This document shows positions 45,326-60,300 of a stretch of 64,000 nt of DNA, piece by piece. Origin of the DNA: Ampullaceana balthica (lineage: Eukaryota > Mollusca > Gastropoda > Lymnaeidae); NCBI GenBank assembly GCA_944989445.1, contig CALYLW010000180.1, positions 1,504,798 through 1,568,797 of the forward strand, read 5' to 3'. Both the position numbers and the translations under genes were made by a program. Positions within the stretch are counted from its first letter, which is position 1, and each line of letters starts with the position of its first letter. Below the pieces are notes generated by a model, which was not told the origin of the DNA, did no database searches, and saw only the letters and a program-made list of their open reading frames with translations.

Positions 45326-48300
45326 GTAAGCAAATTTGAAATGAAGTAATCATAATCTTTAAATTACGGGCCTAGACCAATATGAGAAACAGCAAATCCA
45401 CTACAATAATACAATTATGAACTGCATTCAAAGTGAGGTTGAAATTAAGTATGTTTTTGGTATAGACCAGGGGTGGGCAAAGTACTGCCGCTACCGAGTT
45501 TTTTTCGGCCCTCGGCAGCCTGCGGTAAAATCGAAAAATCAATAAATTTATGTTAAAGATTGATGTTTTTACTTGAATCGATGGTAAATTTTGGTTAGGT
45601 GCGCCCCCTTGGTGTTTCATTTCTTACTAATGCGGTGTCCGCCCACCCCTGGTATGCGGTGGTCGCGTGGCAGCGCGCTCGACTGGCGTACCGATGGTCA
45701 CGGGTTCCAATCCATGTGAAGGCAAGGATTTGTTCCCGGGGGCCTAGGGCGTCCCTGAGTCACCCAGCTCCGAATGGGTACCTAACACTAGAAAGGCGCT
45801 GGGTAATGTGTGGAAACCACAAAGCCGTGGCCTGTGAATGCTGCATCACTTGCCAACAGGTCATCTGTCATGGTCTGTGGACACAATTATCTTCTGCATA
45901 GAAGGAGCGTCTGTATAGCTAAGATAAGATAGACAAATATCGGTTATTGTTTTTTCCATTTTTAATTGTTTTGTATTGCCTCTAGCTTAAAAAATCTAAT
46001 TGATTGTCCTGTTTTTTTGCTTTCAAGTCCAAACAAGTAAAAGTTAAGCACTTCAGAAATAGAATTACTTCTAATTAGGGCTGAGGAAATTAATTATTAA
46101 TTAATCGATTAAAATTTAAGAACATTTTTCTAATATTTTTTTGTCCAATTTATTAATAATTAATATTTTTTGTTACTTACATACTTTTCCCGCATATTAT
46201 TATTAAGGTTGTTAAGACCGCTGGTTTTTGAGGACCGGTTAACTGTTCAAAAAAAGACCTGTCCGTATTTGTACTATGTTTTGTGAACCAACAAGAGAAT
46301 GGATAAAAATTTTGCCCTGCGTCGTCTGATTTGAGATCAAAGCGCTTGTGATGCACCGACTCTAGTGTGGCCGTCAAAACAGCGAATTTAAAAAAAATTT
46401 TTTTTTAATTTGAACAAAGAAGTAAACCGTAATGATATTCAATTTTTAATTTTTGTGTTTTAAAAGTATTAAAATGGCAGATTATTAATTGTTGTCAAGT
46501 CAGTTTGTTTTTGCGGACCGGTGAATCGTTAAAAAAAAAGCCTGATTTACTGTCCAGTCGGTATTTTCCTTTAAATGTTTTAGAACCAACAAAGGGTGGC
46601 ATCAAATTTTCTCCTTATGGCGTCTTGTCTGTTGGTGTCATCACAACCCGCTTGCGTTGTGCTCCTTTCCAACTTACACGAAATAAACTTTTAGAAAACA
46701 TAAAATTTTATATCAATGTGGTAATTTTAAGTTTTAGACTAATGCCTTTGATGTGCACGTACTAAGCTGGAAAACTTGATATAAGACCGAAATCAAATTT
46801 GAGGACCGGTCTAGTAGGCCTATCTTTCCTCTTGTAATATTAATAGTACCACTCGCGGCGTTGACCGTTATTCACATCTTGACCTTACCGCCACGCTGTG
46901 TTACTTTGTACTGTGCTTCGGTAACTAAGCGAATACATGTATTAATTAAAAATTGTTCACTAGCGACCTACACTATCAGTGATGACGTGTATTTTTATAT
47001 TATTTATAGACCGGCATATTAAGAAAACGCTTTGATCTCACGGTCGCTCGCGTATTGGCTCTGGTATTCTGCTGTAACAACAAAAAATTAACTCAGGGAA
47101 ATAAGCTAATACTGCCTAAATTAAGTTAAGGTTAACCGTTAACAACCTTAATTATTATTATTTATTTAGACGCGCATACATCAAAATAAAAAGGTTTTCT
47201 TCCTTATTTCTTGCATAGCAGAACGAATTTGCTGTGTTAGATCACAAAATTTGGGAGCCATGGAATTACAGCAACTTAGATTTCGCAAAATAATAAATCG
47301 TGACTTAACGGGATCTATATATACGTTATCAAAATATAATTAAACGAAATGAATACATTAATCGATTAAATTTTCCCCCGACTTTTAATATATTTCAATG
47401 CTATTTATTTCAGTTTCCATTTCCTTCTGACTGTGACAAAGCTTCAGGTAATCATTTTATAATATTATTCATACCTTAAACTATAAATATTGTGTTAAGT
47501 AATGCCATATGGAATAAAATATCGATTTAATGTAAAGGTAATGATAAGAACAGTTGTTTGTTTTAAATGAACCCACATAAATGATGAACATATTAATTTA
47601 ATCTAAGCTCTTAGAATAAATACAGGGAGTCCTCTGGTTACGCAGATCCCAAATTACGCTGTTTTGTAGTTACGAGCGCGCCCCCGTAAAAATATAAAAA
47701 ATAATATTACTCATCATTCCGTCTTTAAAAAAATAAAATTTTAAAACTTTTTTTTTCTTGTGGTAAGGAATTTTCTCTTCGTTTAATACTTTTTTTAAAA
47801 AGTCATAGTGGTTGTTGGGCAAGGAAGACCCTACGCTCAGTCCCAGTACATATGCCATTTTGATTTGTTTACACCGTCTCTCTCTCTCGTGGTTAATCTT
47901 TTTTTTCTTAAAAATTTTTTTTTACATGTAAGGAATTGTTTTCTCTTTTTTTCAATACTTTTTTGTGATATTAACAGTTACATTTTTTATAGCGCTGTAC
48001 TTACAGTACTGTAATATATACATTAATGTTCCGACTTACTCTGAAATTCGGGTTATGGCGCCTCTTTAGAATGGATCAATGCTGTAATAACCCGAGGAAC
48101 CCTTGTATGCAAAAGACATGATAGCGTTTCTTAGTTTCTTCCTTCATTTAACAATTATTAGCAGTTTTTATGTACCGCTTTTATTTTGAGGAATATTTTT
48201 TGTCTCCTGAATAATTTTATCTATTTAACATTTTTCACTGACCTACTCAAGTGAAGCTTAAAGAAAATTAAAAAAATACATTTTTAAAGGGGGGGGGGTT

Positions 48301-51300
48301 AGCAATCCACTTTGATTTTATAATCAGTTGCTTTTTGTTGTTAGTTTTACGACCTTTATTGCATTGTAGGGATTCCAAATGAGCTCAATTTAACTTGCAT
48401 TGTAAAATGTTTGCACACAAAAAAACTTGTAATTACTAATAAATGTATTCATTTAACTCTTCAAGTGATAAAATATAAATATTCTATATTCTATTGCTGT
48501 GCCTTTGAGGTTTATATTGATTTTTACCTTGTCTTTGGAACATTAAACTGCTGTTTCTATTTCTGCCTAGTACATGTACTTACTTAGAATTTGTTATGCT
48601 TTCTATGATACTCAACTCAGAAATTGAATTTTTATGGTCCTTAGATCTTCAACAAGTTATTTCTACCTCATAATTGAATAACCTGCTTTTTTTTCTCTTC
48701 ACAACTTCAGAAAAGATTCAACATGTCCCAGTTTTCCAGCCAGCTATCCCACCTCCCTCTATTGTGGGATTTTCCATCCCTGTACATCACTGGGCTCAAG
48801 GGGATCCAAACTTAGTTCATTCCCCAGGGCCTCATTATCCTATTGCAGTGCAGGGCCCATACATGTTTTCAAATTCACCCTTGGCTGTCACAGATGGCTC
48901 TTTGACATTTGTTCCTGCGCTAAACAGTGGTCAACCTTTATATGCTGTACCTACTGTTACTGGTCATCCTATACCAGCCCATTATCCACCTGGCCTGCCC
49001 CCTCAATCTGAGCCTGTGGACTTGTCTGTACCTGTGACTTGCCAAGGGGGTGTTGATTCTTCACATCCACATTTAGCTCATTCTAGCAATGTTCTAATGA
49101 CACATTCTTCCACACATCCAGTCATAATGGCCCAGATGAATGTAAGCGTAGCAGCTAATGCTTCACACATGGTGTCTCCTGCGTCCATGACACACACTGG
49201 GATTCCTCATCCACATGCTACGCAGGTGCTTTATATTGCACAACAAAATATTTTGCCCACACACATAAATAGTAATACTATTGACCATACTCACACAGAT
49301 TCCTTGCCTGGCATTGTTGCAGAATCTCGACCTGTTAAGAGTACATCCTCCATAGAGTTTGGTGGACCGATTGTTTTTGGTTGCCACTTTGAGCTAAATC
49401 AAGCTGAGCAAAATAATAATAAGGCATTCATTGAGAATCAAACATTAAACAAGGAGGTTGTTATAGACATAGAACAATTGGAACTTTCCAATGGAAGTGT
49501 TGGTCGGGAACAAGAAGTTGTTGAGGCAACCAATCAAGGTTTAGGCTCCAATTCATCCTACTCGTCGCCTGCAAATGTAACTTCACCCCTTTCAGACCCT
49601 TTAGCTTTTAACAAGACTTCATCCCACTCTGATAGCAACTGCCAACAGGAGTCACAAGCAAATGATACGTTGCCTACAAGCTCAGATTTGAACAGACAGT
49701 TAGAGTTGGACACGAAACATACACCAGTGCAACCAATTAAGATGTGGAGCAGTTTATTTGGAGATAAGAAACGTAATGGTACAGTAAACAATACTGGTGT
49801 TTCCAGGTCATTAGAAATTACCTCAGTACCAAATGTTATAACGAAAGATGAGGTTAAAAGTATAAGGTACTGGCAAGAAAAAGAGAAATCTGAAGCCAAA
49901 ATGGGGAGTATTCCACAAGAAAAGGTTGTTTCTGTAGGACCCCAGAATGATCCGCTGGCACCCAAAATACTTGGTAAGTTTTTTTTTAAATCACGGGGTT
50001 TGATCCATTTTACTCTTTAGATATCAAAATATCTAGGAAACTATAACTTGCTATAAAGCGAAGAGTAAATAATATTAATCAATTCCCTGCATATTTCTCT
50101 CAGAGCAACTGCACTCACTGTCCATTGTTCATACCCCTATCGTGATACAGCCAAGAGGCCTTGTAAATGGTTGCAATATATGTTTCATGAATGCTGTAAG
50201 TATGAACTTTTATACAGGTTTTTGCTTTGGAGTGTAATTTTAAGTGAAAGTTCTATTGATGTAACCTTATAAAAATTTGCTCTCTTACAAATTAATTTTA
50301 AAAAAAAATGCTTTTTAGTTGAACAATGCAATCATTATTTCTAGGGTGAACTAGATTAAGTACCCAAGTCCTTTTAGATTTCACATTTATGTGATTTTCT
50401 AATTTTGTGTTGCAAATCTTCTTTTAGACTCTGCAGGTGCTAATGGGCTGTCCCCCTTTTATCCATATGTTCAGAGCTTTCAAAGATTTACCCAGTCGTC
50501 CAGGCAGCTACTCATCCACACCAATATTTGATTCACTGTGAGTATGATATAGATATAACAGAATATACCCTTCATATTTAATAAGGATAAAATTCAATTT
50601 TAGCTATTTTAAAAAATTATTTATTTCTATATTTTTCTGTTTAGGGTTCTATTTGTCAACTCATTCCAAAATGGCCAGAGAGTCCGAAGTCATGGTAAGC
50701 TTCTGTCATTGTCCAGTTACTCTTAACAGCTCTGATCATGTATTTTAAAAGCCTGATTGTGAATTTTTGCATATGTACTATTTATCACCATCATCAGTCT
50801 CGTGACCGTTGCGGGGAGCGCATGGACACATCAACAGACAACGATCTCCACATTTGCCTATCTTGAGCGGCGGCCAGTAATTCGTTCAATCTCATCCCTG
50901 TCCATTCCTTTATGTTGTCAAGCCAGTTTTTCCGCTGTCGACCTCTTGCCGGCCCCCTTCTACAGTGCCTTGAAGGATAATTTTTGTCAGGGTGTCATGT
51001 CGCAGTACATGACCAAACCATGTCATCTTATGTCTCTTAATTGTTGTTATAAAGGTTTCTTGACAACCGGCAACTGAGTTTATTCTGTCCCAGACATATT
51101 CATTGGTCTTGTGTTCTAAATATGAGATCTGAAGAATTTTCCTCATGCATTTGTTTTCAAATGCTTGCAGCTTGCTTTCATTGGTAGCCATTAGTGTCCA
51201 GGTCTCACATCCATAAAGGACAATGATTTTCACGAGAGCTCTGTAAACCTGAGTTTTGTTGGCAGGCTAATGTTTTTGCTGTTCCATATTTTTAAAAAAA

Positions 51301-54300
51301 ATTTCTTCGTTGCTGCCATTGCCGACCCAATTCTAGCTCGAATTTCAGCCTCGCAGGTACCATCTCTAGATATAATGGCTCCTAGATATTTAAAGGTATG
51401 TACCTCCTCCAGCTTTTGTTGGTACATTACGATGTTTACCGTACTGGCAGCTGAGGTATTAACTATTAACTAATTTTTTCTGAGCTGATTTCCATCCCAT
51501 ATGTACCTGATTTGTCTGCAAGTTTGTCAGTGAGCTCTTGTAGTTCTTTACTGCTCCCAGCCAAAAGATCTATGTCATCAGCAAATCTTAGGTTGCATAA
51601 GGGTCTTTCGCCTATAGAGATGGATGTGTGGTGATCACCGAGTGTTTCTTGCATGATTTTTTCAAATAAGATATTGAACAATACAGGTGTGAGAATGCAG
51701 CCTTGGCGGACTCCAATCGGCGTTTTGAAGAAGTCCCCTATGCAGCCTTTAAATACAACTGCACTGCTTGTCTGATTGTAGAGTTCTTCGATAAATATGA
51801 ACTATTACTGGAAAGTAATTGGTTGTTTCTGTGGCATTTAAGAAATGATATAAATGTTTTTTAATAAATTTTAAAAAATGATTTTGGCTCTTGTTAGAAG
51901 TGTTTTGAAATTTTTTATAACATGTTCAGAATGTATTTAATTGGGGCCAAGTTATATTTATTTAAATTTATGTTATTAACTTCGGATTTCACTAGTTAGC
52001 TCTTCATGATTTCTAGCTTAATATTTTATAAGATAAATATGTTATTTCACATTTAGGTTCCCGTGGTAAGAAAGGTTCCTCAGTTGACATTAATTTTGGC
52101 CAGCCATTTGCACCAACTGCCCTTGTCAATGTTGCCCAGAATATTCTTGGTTTCCATGTAAGTTTTCAACACAATTTTATTATTAAATTTTAAAGAATAC
52201 ATTGTTTTTATTGTTTAAAATCTGAAAAAGATTTATCAGAAAATTAGTATGTATTACTATACTGGATAAAAGAGAACATGCCATGGCTGGAAAATGGTTA
52301 GTCAACAAAATATGCAACTCATTGCATATATCAACTGGAACCAAATTCAAAGCAACAGCACATCCTTCTCCTTTATGTCTGAAAATAAATTTCCAAAATC
52401 TTGTGTTGATTAAAGTTTGTAAAAACCCATTGCTATCACAGATATAAATTTCATTCCATACCCACTGTCCACACAAAGGAATATCAATGATATAATCATA
52501 AAATATTCTAAGACCGTAACAAAAGAGTCTTTCTTTTAAAGCCTGAAGCAGATATGAGATGTTTTGGAACTTAATTACATAACAAGAGCAGAAAACCATA
52601 TGCTGTCCAGATGTTAACCAAAGTAAAATCAAAACCGTTCAACGCATTCAAAATTAATACTGTAGTAGTCTTCCTTACATGAAAGTTCATTTACAAAGAA
52701 GTTTAATTTCAAACTTCAGAAAGAATTTCTTGAACCATTCTTAGACCTGTTAATTAGGAATGGCATCTTACTAATTTAGATAGCTAACAGTTAATGTTTT
52801 GGTGTATTTATTTATTTGTTTCTTGTTTGTTTAGGATCTTTTTTTATAAATATTTTTAGATTGGTGTTCAACATGATGCAGAAGAGTTCCTGAGTCAGAT
52901 TTTAATGATCTGCCATGAAGAGCTAGAGAATGTGATGAAACTTACTCATTTTGATGGTCAGTTAAAAAAAAACCTCACTGCACTGCTGTTGAGAAAAAAC
53001 ATGATTTTTTTTAACCATTTTCCAGATATCTGCAAAAAACCCCTTTGTAAGCGTATGCAGATTACACTAATTTATTTGTGACGTAATAATGACAATGTCA
53101 TTTGCTGGAGTTGATTCAGATATAGCTTGTTTGTGTACAATGTAGTATATGTTATGTGTAATTTGTGTATAGTGTACTGCGTGTACAATGTTATAATAAA
53201 TAAATAAAGTTAATGGTTTTGAATTTTTTGTAGAATTACCTTTTCAAAGTGATTATTCGGAGATTTCTCAGTATAACGCTGGGCATTATAGACAGATATT
53301 TCCCATGATTCTTATCGTCATACGCAAATTTTTTTGGGCTGGTCATGTGACTACTTGCCGATTTGATATAAGATTTTAAAAAATTCCTACGATTCATGAG
53401 CTTCTGTGGTCTCACGGTTAGGGCATTAGATTCTTGAACTCTGTGTCAAGTGGAGGTTCGAGTTTCGTTTGAGTCTTTTTTTTTATGGTTGTAGTTTCAG
53501 TTTTAGTATCTGGGTTAGGTTTAGTTGTCTATTTTTTAAATTAAAATAGAAAAAGAGTTTCATTTGAGTCTTTTTTTTAAGGTTGTAGTTTCAGTTTTAG
53601 TGTCTGGTTTAGTTGTCTATTTTTTAAATTAAAATAGAAAAAACAACAAATATAGCAACCAAATATACGATTTATCGAGCGCACCGTTCTCTTTGCTTTT
53701 ACCAAATTAATTTTAAAATCATAAATCTTTTCGAAATAAATTTTAAGTTATGATAGGTACATATATACTAAATTAGAACTGAAATTTTGTTTGTTTTTTA
53801 AAAAAGAAATCTCCGTATAACGCCGGGAGTTATTTGGAGAAATTTTCGTATAACGCCTGGCGTTATTCGGAGATATCTCCGTATAACGCCTCCCTTACCT
53901 TTTAGTGTTTTCGGTATTTTATTTCCTCTTTTGGCTCAGTTTAAACTTTGTTGTTGAAGAAAATTCTTGTTAAATGTAATCTGGTTATTGTTTTTTACTT
54001 TTTATATACCGTATTTATTCGTGTAGCGCGCACTCATGTATAACGCGCATCCTAAATTTTTTTGGTTGAAAATTGGTTGTTGTTTTTTTCACTTTCTCCC
54101 AGCTCAGACCAATGATTTTCAGTGACAAATGTTGAAAACGTGTGACAAAATATTTATTGACAACATACCATGGTAAAGTAAACTACCAGTGTAAACACAA
54201 TTTCCAGATGAAATTTACAAACAATTTAAAACCCTTTAAAGTCTGATTCATCATCAGATGCAGCAAACAGTTGTTCACATTTATCTTGAGTCAATTTCCA

Positions 54301-57300
54301 AATAAAATTTACAAACAATTTAAAACCCTTCCAATGTCTGATTCATCATCAAAACTTACGAATCAGTGCTCCGCTTTCAAGAGGGCTTCGTCTCGGATCT
54401 AAACAAACATGGCCGACCAAAATTTCATTTTCAAATTTGAAATATTTATGGAGCCTGTGTAAGACCTCATGTATATCGTGCATCTACCCTTTTGGTAGTT
54501 GTTTTCTGTATAAAATTGTGCGCGCTATACACGGAAAAAAATGGTATTTGTTAATAAACTTATTAATCTTAATTTACTGTACTTTGCTTTCAAATTATTC
54601 TTAACAACATTGATCTCCGGATCCAACAAAAATCTTCCATATGTATTTGGCAAATCTGGATACCCAGATATCCTGCCTGAATATCCGCCATGCCGGATAC
54701 CCAGGCACTCCCTAATTTTAAAATATTCAATATTGCCAGGATTATTTCAAGATTTTAAATTTAACTGGATTTTTAGGCCATGTACCAATTACAAATTTAT
54801 AATAAATATAAATACAAATAATTATTATATAAGTGGCGCATTGGTTGAGTGGCAGCGTGATCGGCTGTTGTACATAGAGTCATAGGATCTAGTCTCGATG
54901 AAGGCAGTGTCTTCTTCCTGATGCTTTAGTCCACCCAGCTCTAAATGGGTACCTAAACCTGACATCAGTTGGGAAAGTAAAGGCGGCTGGACATTGTGCT
55001 GGTCACACAATCTCCTTGTATGCCTTGGCTATAGAAACTTGTGAACGCGGCTTCACTTGCCCTATAGGCCAGAATAAGTCTGAAAAGGGGAATTTTTTTA
55101 TTTACCAACTAGCAGACCCGTCATGCGTTGCAACGATCTCAGTAAAAATAAATAAATTTAAAGAAACCAATAAGTGCTATGTTTTACAAACAATTATGCC
55201 AGAATCCTTTGCGGAAGTGTGCAAATAAGATAGTTTCATAGCAAACGGATAAATAAATAAATAATTTAAAAACTTACAAAAGAAGAAAAGATATTAAGGG
55301 CCCCGGCCCCAAAATGAGTGATAATTTAATGTTATTGCCATTGTCCTCAAGCTATATTTCTCAAAATCGTGTAAAATTGAATGGGGAATACAATTATTAA
55401 TGTTCAGTAAAAAATAAATTTGGGGCCCCCTGATCCGAGGGAAAGGACATTTGGAGTTCAGTGCCCAATAATAATATAATACAGTCGAAACCGGTTAAGT
55501 CGACGGCGTTGGGGTATGAAAAATGGCATCAAGATAACCGATGATCGAGTTAAAACAAAAACCAATATGGCGGCAAAATATTAACATGCGCTTGAAATTT
55601 CTTTATATACGTGTTGTGCGTTAATTAGTGATGGGACGATTAATCAGAATCGTATTGGAATATATGAAATATCAATATAATGTTAAATTATGTGATATAT
55701 TATATTATGCGAAATGGAACGTCATTGCGAGTATGATTTATGTAAATGAATTAGTGACTCGGCTCTGACTGAGGCTCTAACTCTAGTTCTAGTTCATTTG
55801 CTCGTTCGTCCTTGAACTTTATTATTTCATGCTATTTAATACTAATACTAATGATGTAATTATAATTAAAGTCATAATCTTAGTGTAAGTTTATTACTAA
55901 TAAATACCAAGGCATTTATTTGTATAAGGATCAAGGAAAACAATCAATATTCAAATAAATATATTTGTTAATAATTGACTACTATTACGATAGGACTAGT
56001 GTTTACCGTAGTTACGACTATCGTAGTTACGACTATCGAACGACCGCTTACACTCATCTTTAAAAATGTTTAGTCTTATTTATTTAAGTTTTAAGTCTTC
56101 GGAATTTAAATAATTTATTCAGCTGCAAAACTAAGTGTAAAGAAATATTTTTTTGCAAAACAATTGCACCTACAATATCGTTTTTAGTAAGATCAGAGTA
56201 TCAAAATACACTGTTGTAATGAATCTTTCAGAAATGTTTGACCTGAATCTAAAAATAGCCCGAATGAGTTATGACGTTTTCTGGTCTTAGAAATGACGAA
56301 GTCTATATGACTCATGACAAAGCTAACTCTTTTCTATAAAAACGTACACAAATAAATTAGAAACTCCTTTTGAACCTTCAACTTGACACATTTTAATTAA
56401 TTCTAACCAATAGTTAAATGGCTTTTGCACACGACCACTTCTTATGAATGAAACAATGAGAACAAAGCAGTAGTAATGAGTCAAAATGAGGTTGAAGGAT
56501 GAATGGTTGCCAATGACAACAAGTCTGCACACAGTACATTTTGTTATTCCATACAATCCCCTCAGCTTACAATTGACTTAGAGTGGGGGTGGGTAAACTG
56601 TCTGTTTTTTTGCCGTTATTTGTTTGATGAAGCTATCGGCATGCTATAAAAATGTACATACATGTTTGCTGACAACAAAAGGTATATGTGCACCAACTAA
56701 CAGAGGAAATTTACAAATTTAAAATAAAAACCAACGTCGATTATCGATACAAACTTTTATTATATTCTCCAACATTGCAAACACAAAATTCGCGAGTCAT
56801 TTCACTATTGCCATAGTACCAGAAGCAACACAGCGCTGAGAGCTAAAAGCAAGCGGGCTTAACGTCACCAGCAGACCCTGGTGAGGCAGAAAATTGGTCC
56901 CTTCCCTTGGTTATAAAAAAATCATAGCTAACATTTTCAAAAGCTGGCGATTGGTCATGGGGATCGAGATAACCAGCGTTAAGTGGCAAATTTGACCCTT
57001 TTTTGTGTTCGTTTTATGAGGTTTCGGCGACTTAAAAAAATCGAATTAAACAACGAGAAAATGCTAAGACAAAGAGAGAATTTGGCAGTTCCAATAAAAA
57101 ACGTCTACATAATGGGGTGGGCGAGTTAACCAAGCTCGAGTTAAGTGTGTTCGACTGTATAAGCTCTTAAGTTTTTATATACTAAGTTTGGTCAAAATCA
57201 ATTTACTTTCTCATTATCTAACGCTTAAATTAATTTTATATAGCTAATATAGGGGAAAAAAACCCCACATTAAGGGGCCCCAGGGCCCATTCGGTGCAAG

Positions 57301-60300
57301 GTGTCAATTTCAAAAACCTGTTCATTTTAATTCAGTTTCATCATGCATATATTTCTCAAGATCGCTAAAATAAATGGGAAACATATCTTAAACAATTACG
57401 AAAAAAAGACATTTGGGCCCCCTGCCCCGAAGAAATTGACATTAGAAGTTCAGTACAGTTGAGTATTTTAATACGCTCTACCAAGTTTTTGTATGCAAAA
57501 TTTAGTTTAGATCCATTCATTTACTCAGTAGCTAACGCATAAACTAATTTTTATATAGCTCATATAAGCAAAAAAACGACATTAAGGGCCCCAGGGCCCA
57601 TTCAGTGCAAGATATAAAGTTCAAAACACCTGTTCATTTCAATATGGATAATAATGGATATATTTATCATTATTTTTCAAGATTGTTAATAATTGAACTC
57701 GGAATAAAATCTTAAATGTTTAAGAAAAAAGGCATTTTGGGCCCCCAGCCCCTAAGGAATGGTCATTAGGAGTTCAGTGTCCTATAGCATTTTAATATTT
57801 GCTGTCAAGTTTATATATACAAAGTTTGGTTAAGATCCATCAATTTATCTAGTGACATTATGGGCCCCCGGCACCCCATGAGTGTTAAATTTAGAAAAAA
57901 AAGTTGCCAGTTACCATCCCGGGAGCGTACTCCAAACATTTCGTGACGATCAGGTGAATGGTTTAGTCAGCTATAAAGGACAAGCACACACACACAGACA
58001 TACTTTCATTTATATATATATAGATTTTAAATATTTATTTAACTTCAAGCAGGTCTAAACAACAATGACAAAGAGCAAACCAAGAATGGCTATGTTGAGA
58101 ACAATTCTGAAGATGTTCAAGATAATGATGTTGAGTCCTGGCAAAAAGTTGGGCCAAAAAATCATCATGTTGAAACCAATGTGGTGAGTGCTATTTTATT
58201 TGGGGTTAATTAAAAGTTAGGATACAAAGCCTTATCAACACATATTTCAAATACATATTTTGCATATTTTTAGAATGATTGCGGACAGACTCCACTATCA
58301 AGTATATTTGCTGGACTGAGCAGATCTTGTCTCACCAGAGAGTCTGGTAAAACAAGTGATACTGTGGATTCTTTCTTCACATTGAAATTGGATATTCAGG
58401 TAACACATGTTATTTTATTAATTTATCTTCACAGCTTGTCATTATTCAGATGCCTTGACCTTTGCACTTTGGCCTGTCATGGTTATGTTAATGGGTTTCA
58501 TTTCCAGGGGCAGTATACTCCATATGTCAACACAGTGATTAAGTTTTGGGGGTCCACATTTACCAAACAGAACTCGCTGTGTTATGTTCTGTTATGTCCA
58601 GTGGGATTCACTATTCACCCATTGCATGCCACCATTTATCATTTTAGTCCTCTATAGAGATTTAATATGTCCTGAGTTAAGTGATGATTATGTTAGGAGT
58701 TTCTTGATAATCGTAAGTAAAGAATCAACCTGACCGTGCCACCATGTATTGTGGTTCAACCGTAGTGGGAACGTTGAAATGGTGGTTAAGGGCTGGATTA
58801 GTATAACATGACATGCTTCACATTCTGTTCTTAGAGAGCGCTCAGCCTTCTCCCAAGGGTCCAGGCTGCAGAAAATGCAGGGTGGTGGTGAAAATGACAA
58901 ATCCTGTACAACACAAACAGAAATACTTTATTTAATGTTTCCTTATCCCTTTTAGAAATTATTAGGAGAGGCTAATTTCAGAGGTATCCAGGAATGCTAT
59001 AAATGAGATAGTACCTGAACAGTCAATACCTCTAAGCAGGAGTTTTATATTAAATATGGCACATATAAAATAAATATATATATATCTTATGCTTTATTTT
59101 TTTTTAAGTCTCATTTTAAAAAAATATAATTTTTATTTCAAAGGCTGAAAATATTTATTCAGTCAAGGATGCTCTTCTGCGACTCAACAGTATAGAAATG
59201 GTTCATGATGCAGATGGAGGAAAAGTAAGCCCTCCTAAGTTTGTGGTGTATTAAAGTATTAATAAATAATAATAATAAATTGATTATTTATATAGCGCTG
59301 TATCCCAGTAAGGAACTGGGCTCACAGCGCTTTACATGAAAGAAATAACATACCTATAAATATTAAATTAACTTTCATATCATAACAAACACAAAAATTA
59401 CAGTACATTATACAAAAGCTACGTTAGTCATTTACAAGAAATGTTGTTTCATTAATTTTGAAAAAAAATGTTGAAAAGATTTGTCTTAAGTGCAGTCTTG
59501 AAGGACTTGGTTGTTTGAATACTACGTATGTGTAATGGTAGAGAATTCCATAGTTTGGCTGCACAAAAAGAGAACGACCTTTCACCAAATGTTTTGGTGC
59601 GTGTCGTAGGAATAACATTTAGTTGAATTAACCTCCTGATTGCAAAGCATTATATAGTCTTAACATCTACTGTACTTTTAAGTTTACCTTATATTTTTTT
59701 CCTTGCTTTTTATTTCAATCTGAATAAAATATTTCCTTTCAGATTCAGGGACAGCGCCGAATGTTTTTTGATACCTTGCCTCCAGTTTTGATTATGCATC
59801 TCAAGTTGTTTCAGTATTCAAATGGCAATGGGCAAAAAATACAGAAAAAAATTGAATTTGATGTTGACTTGACTATACCAAAAGGTTAGTGGGACCAGCA
59901 GATTGTAGATAACAAATGTAAATGGAAGGGGTGGACAAATCTTTTTTGCAAAAGTATTTATTTATTCCTGAGAGAATTATGTTGTATATACAGCCATTGA
60001 TTTAAACATATTAATAACCATAGGGTTTGTATTTATTTGATAGAAACCTTGTCCAGAGTTGGAAAGACAAAGTACCTCTCTCATAAATCAAGATCCTACA
60101 AGTTATTTGGGGGTAAGTTCTTGTCTCATATTTTTAAAAATTACTTAGTTAAAATTTGCATGTGGATGCTTGACATTAATCTCATGTTGTCTAAATTATT
60201 TATTTATGAACTTAAATTTTATTGATATATGATATTGCCAGAAATAAGAATGGCAATTTAGAGGATATGATGTGACGCAAAAAATTTTTTAAAACATTGT

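Noticed and set aside
48674..48710. Met at 48674 as USP10 start
   Set aside because: It lies in the polypyrimidine tract before a clear CAG acceptor, and exons 2-3 join in frame upstream.
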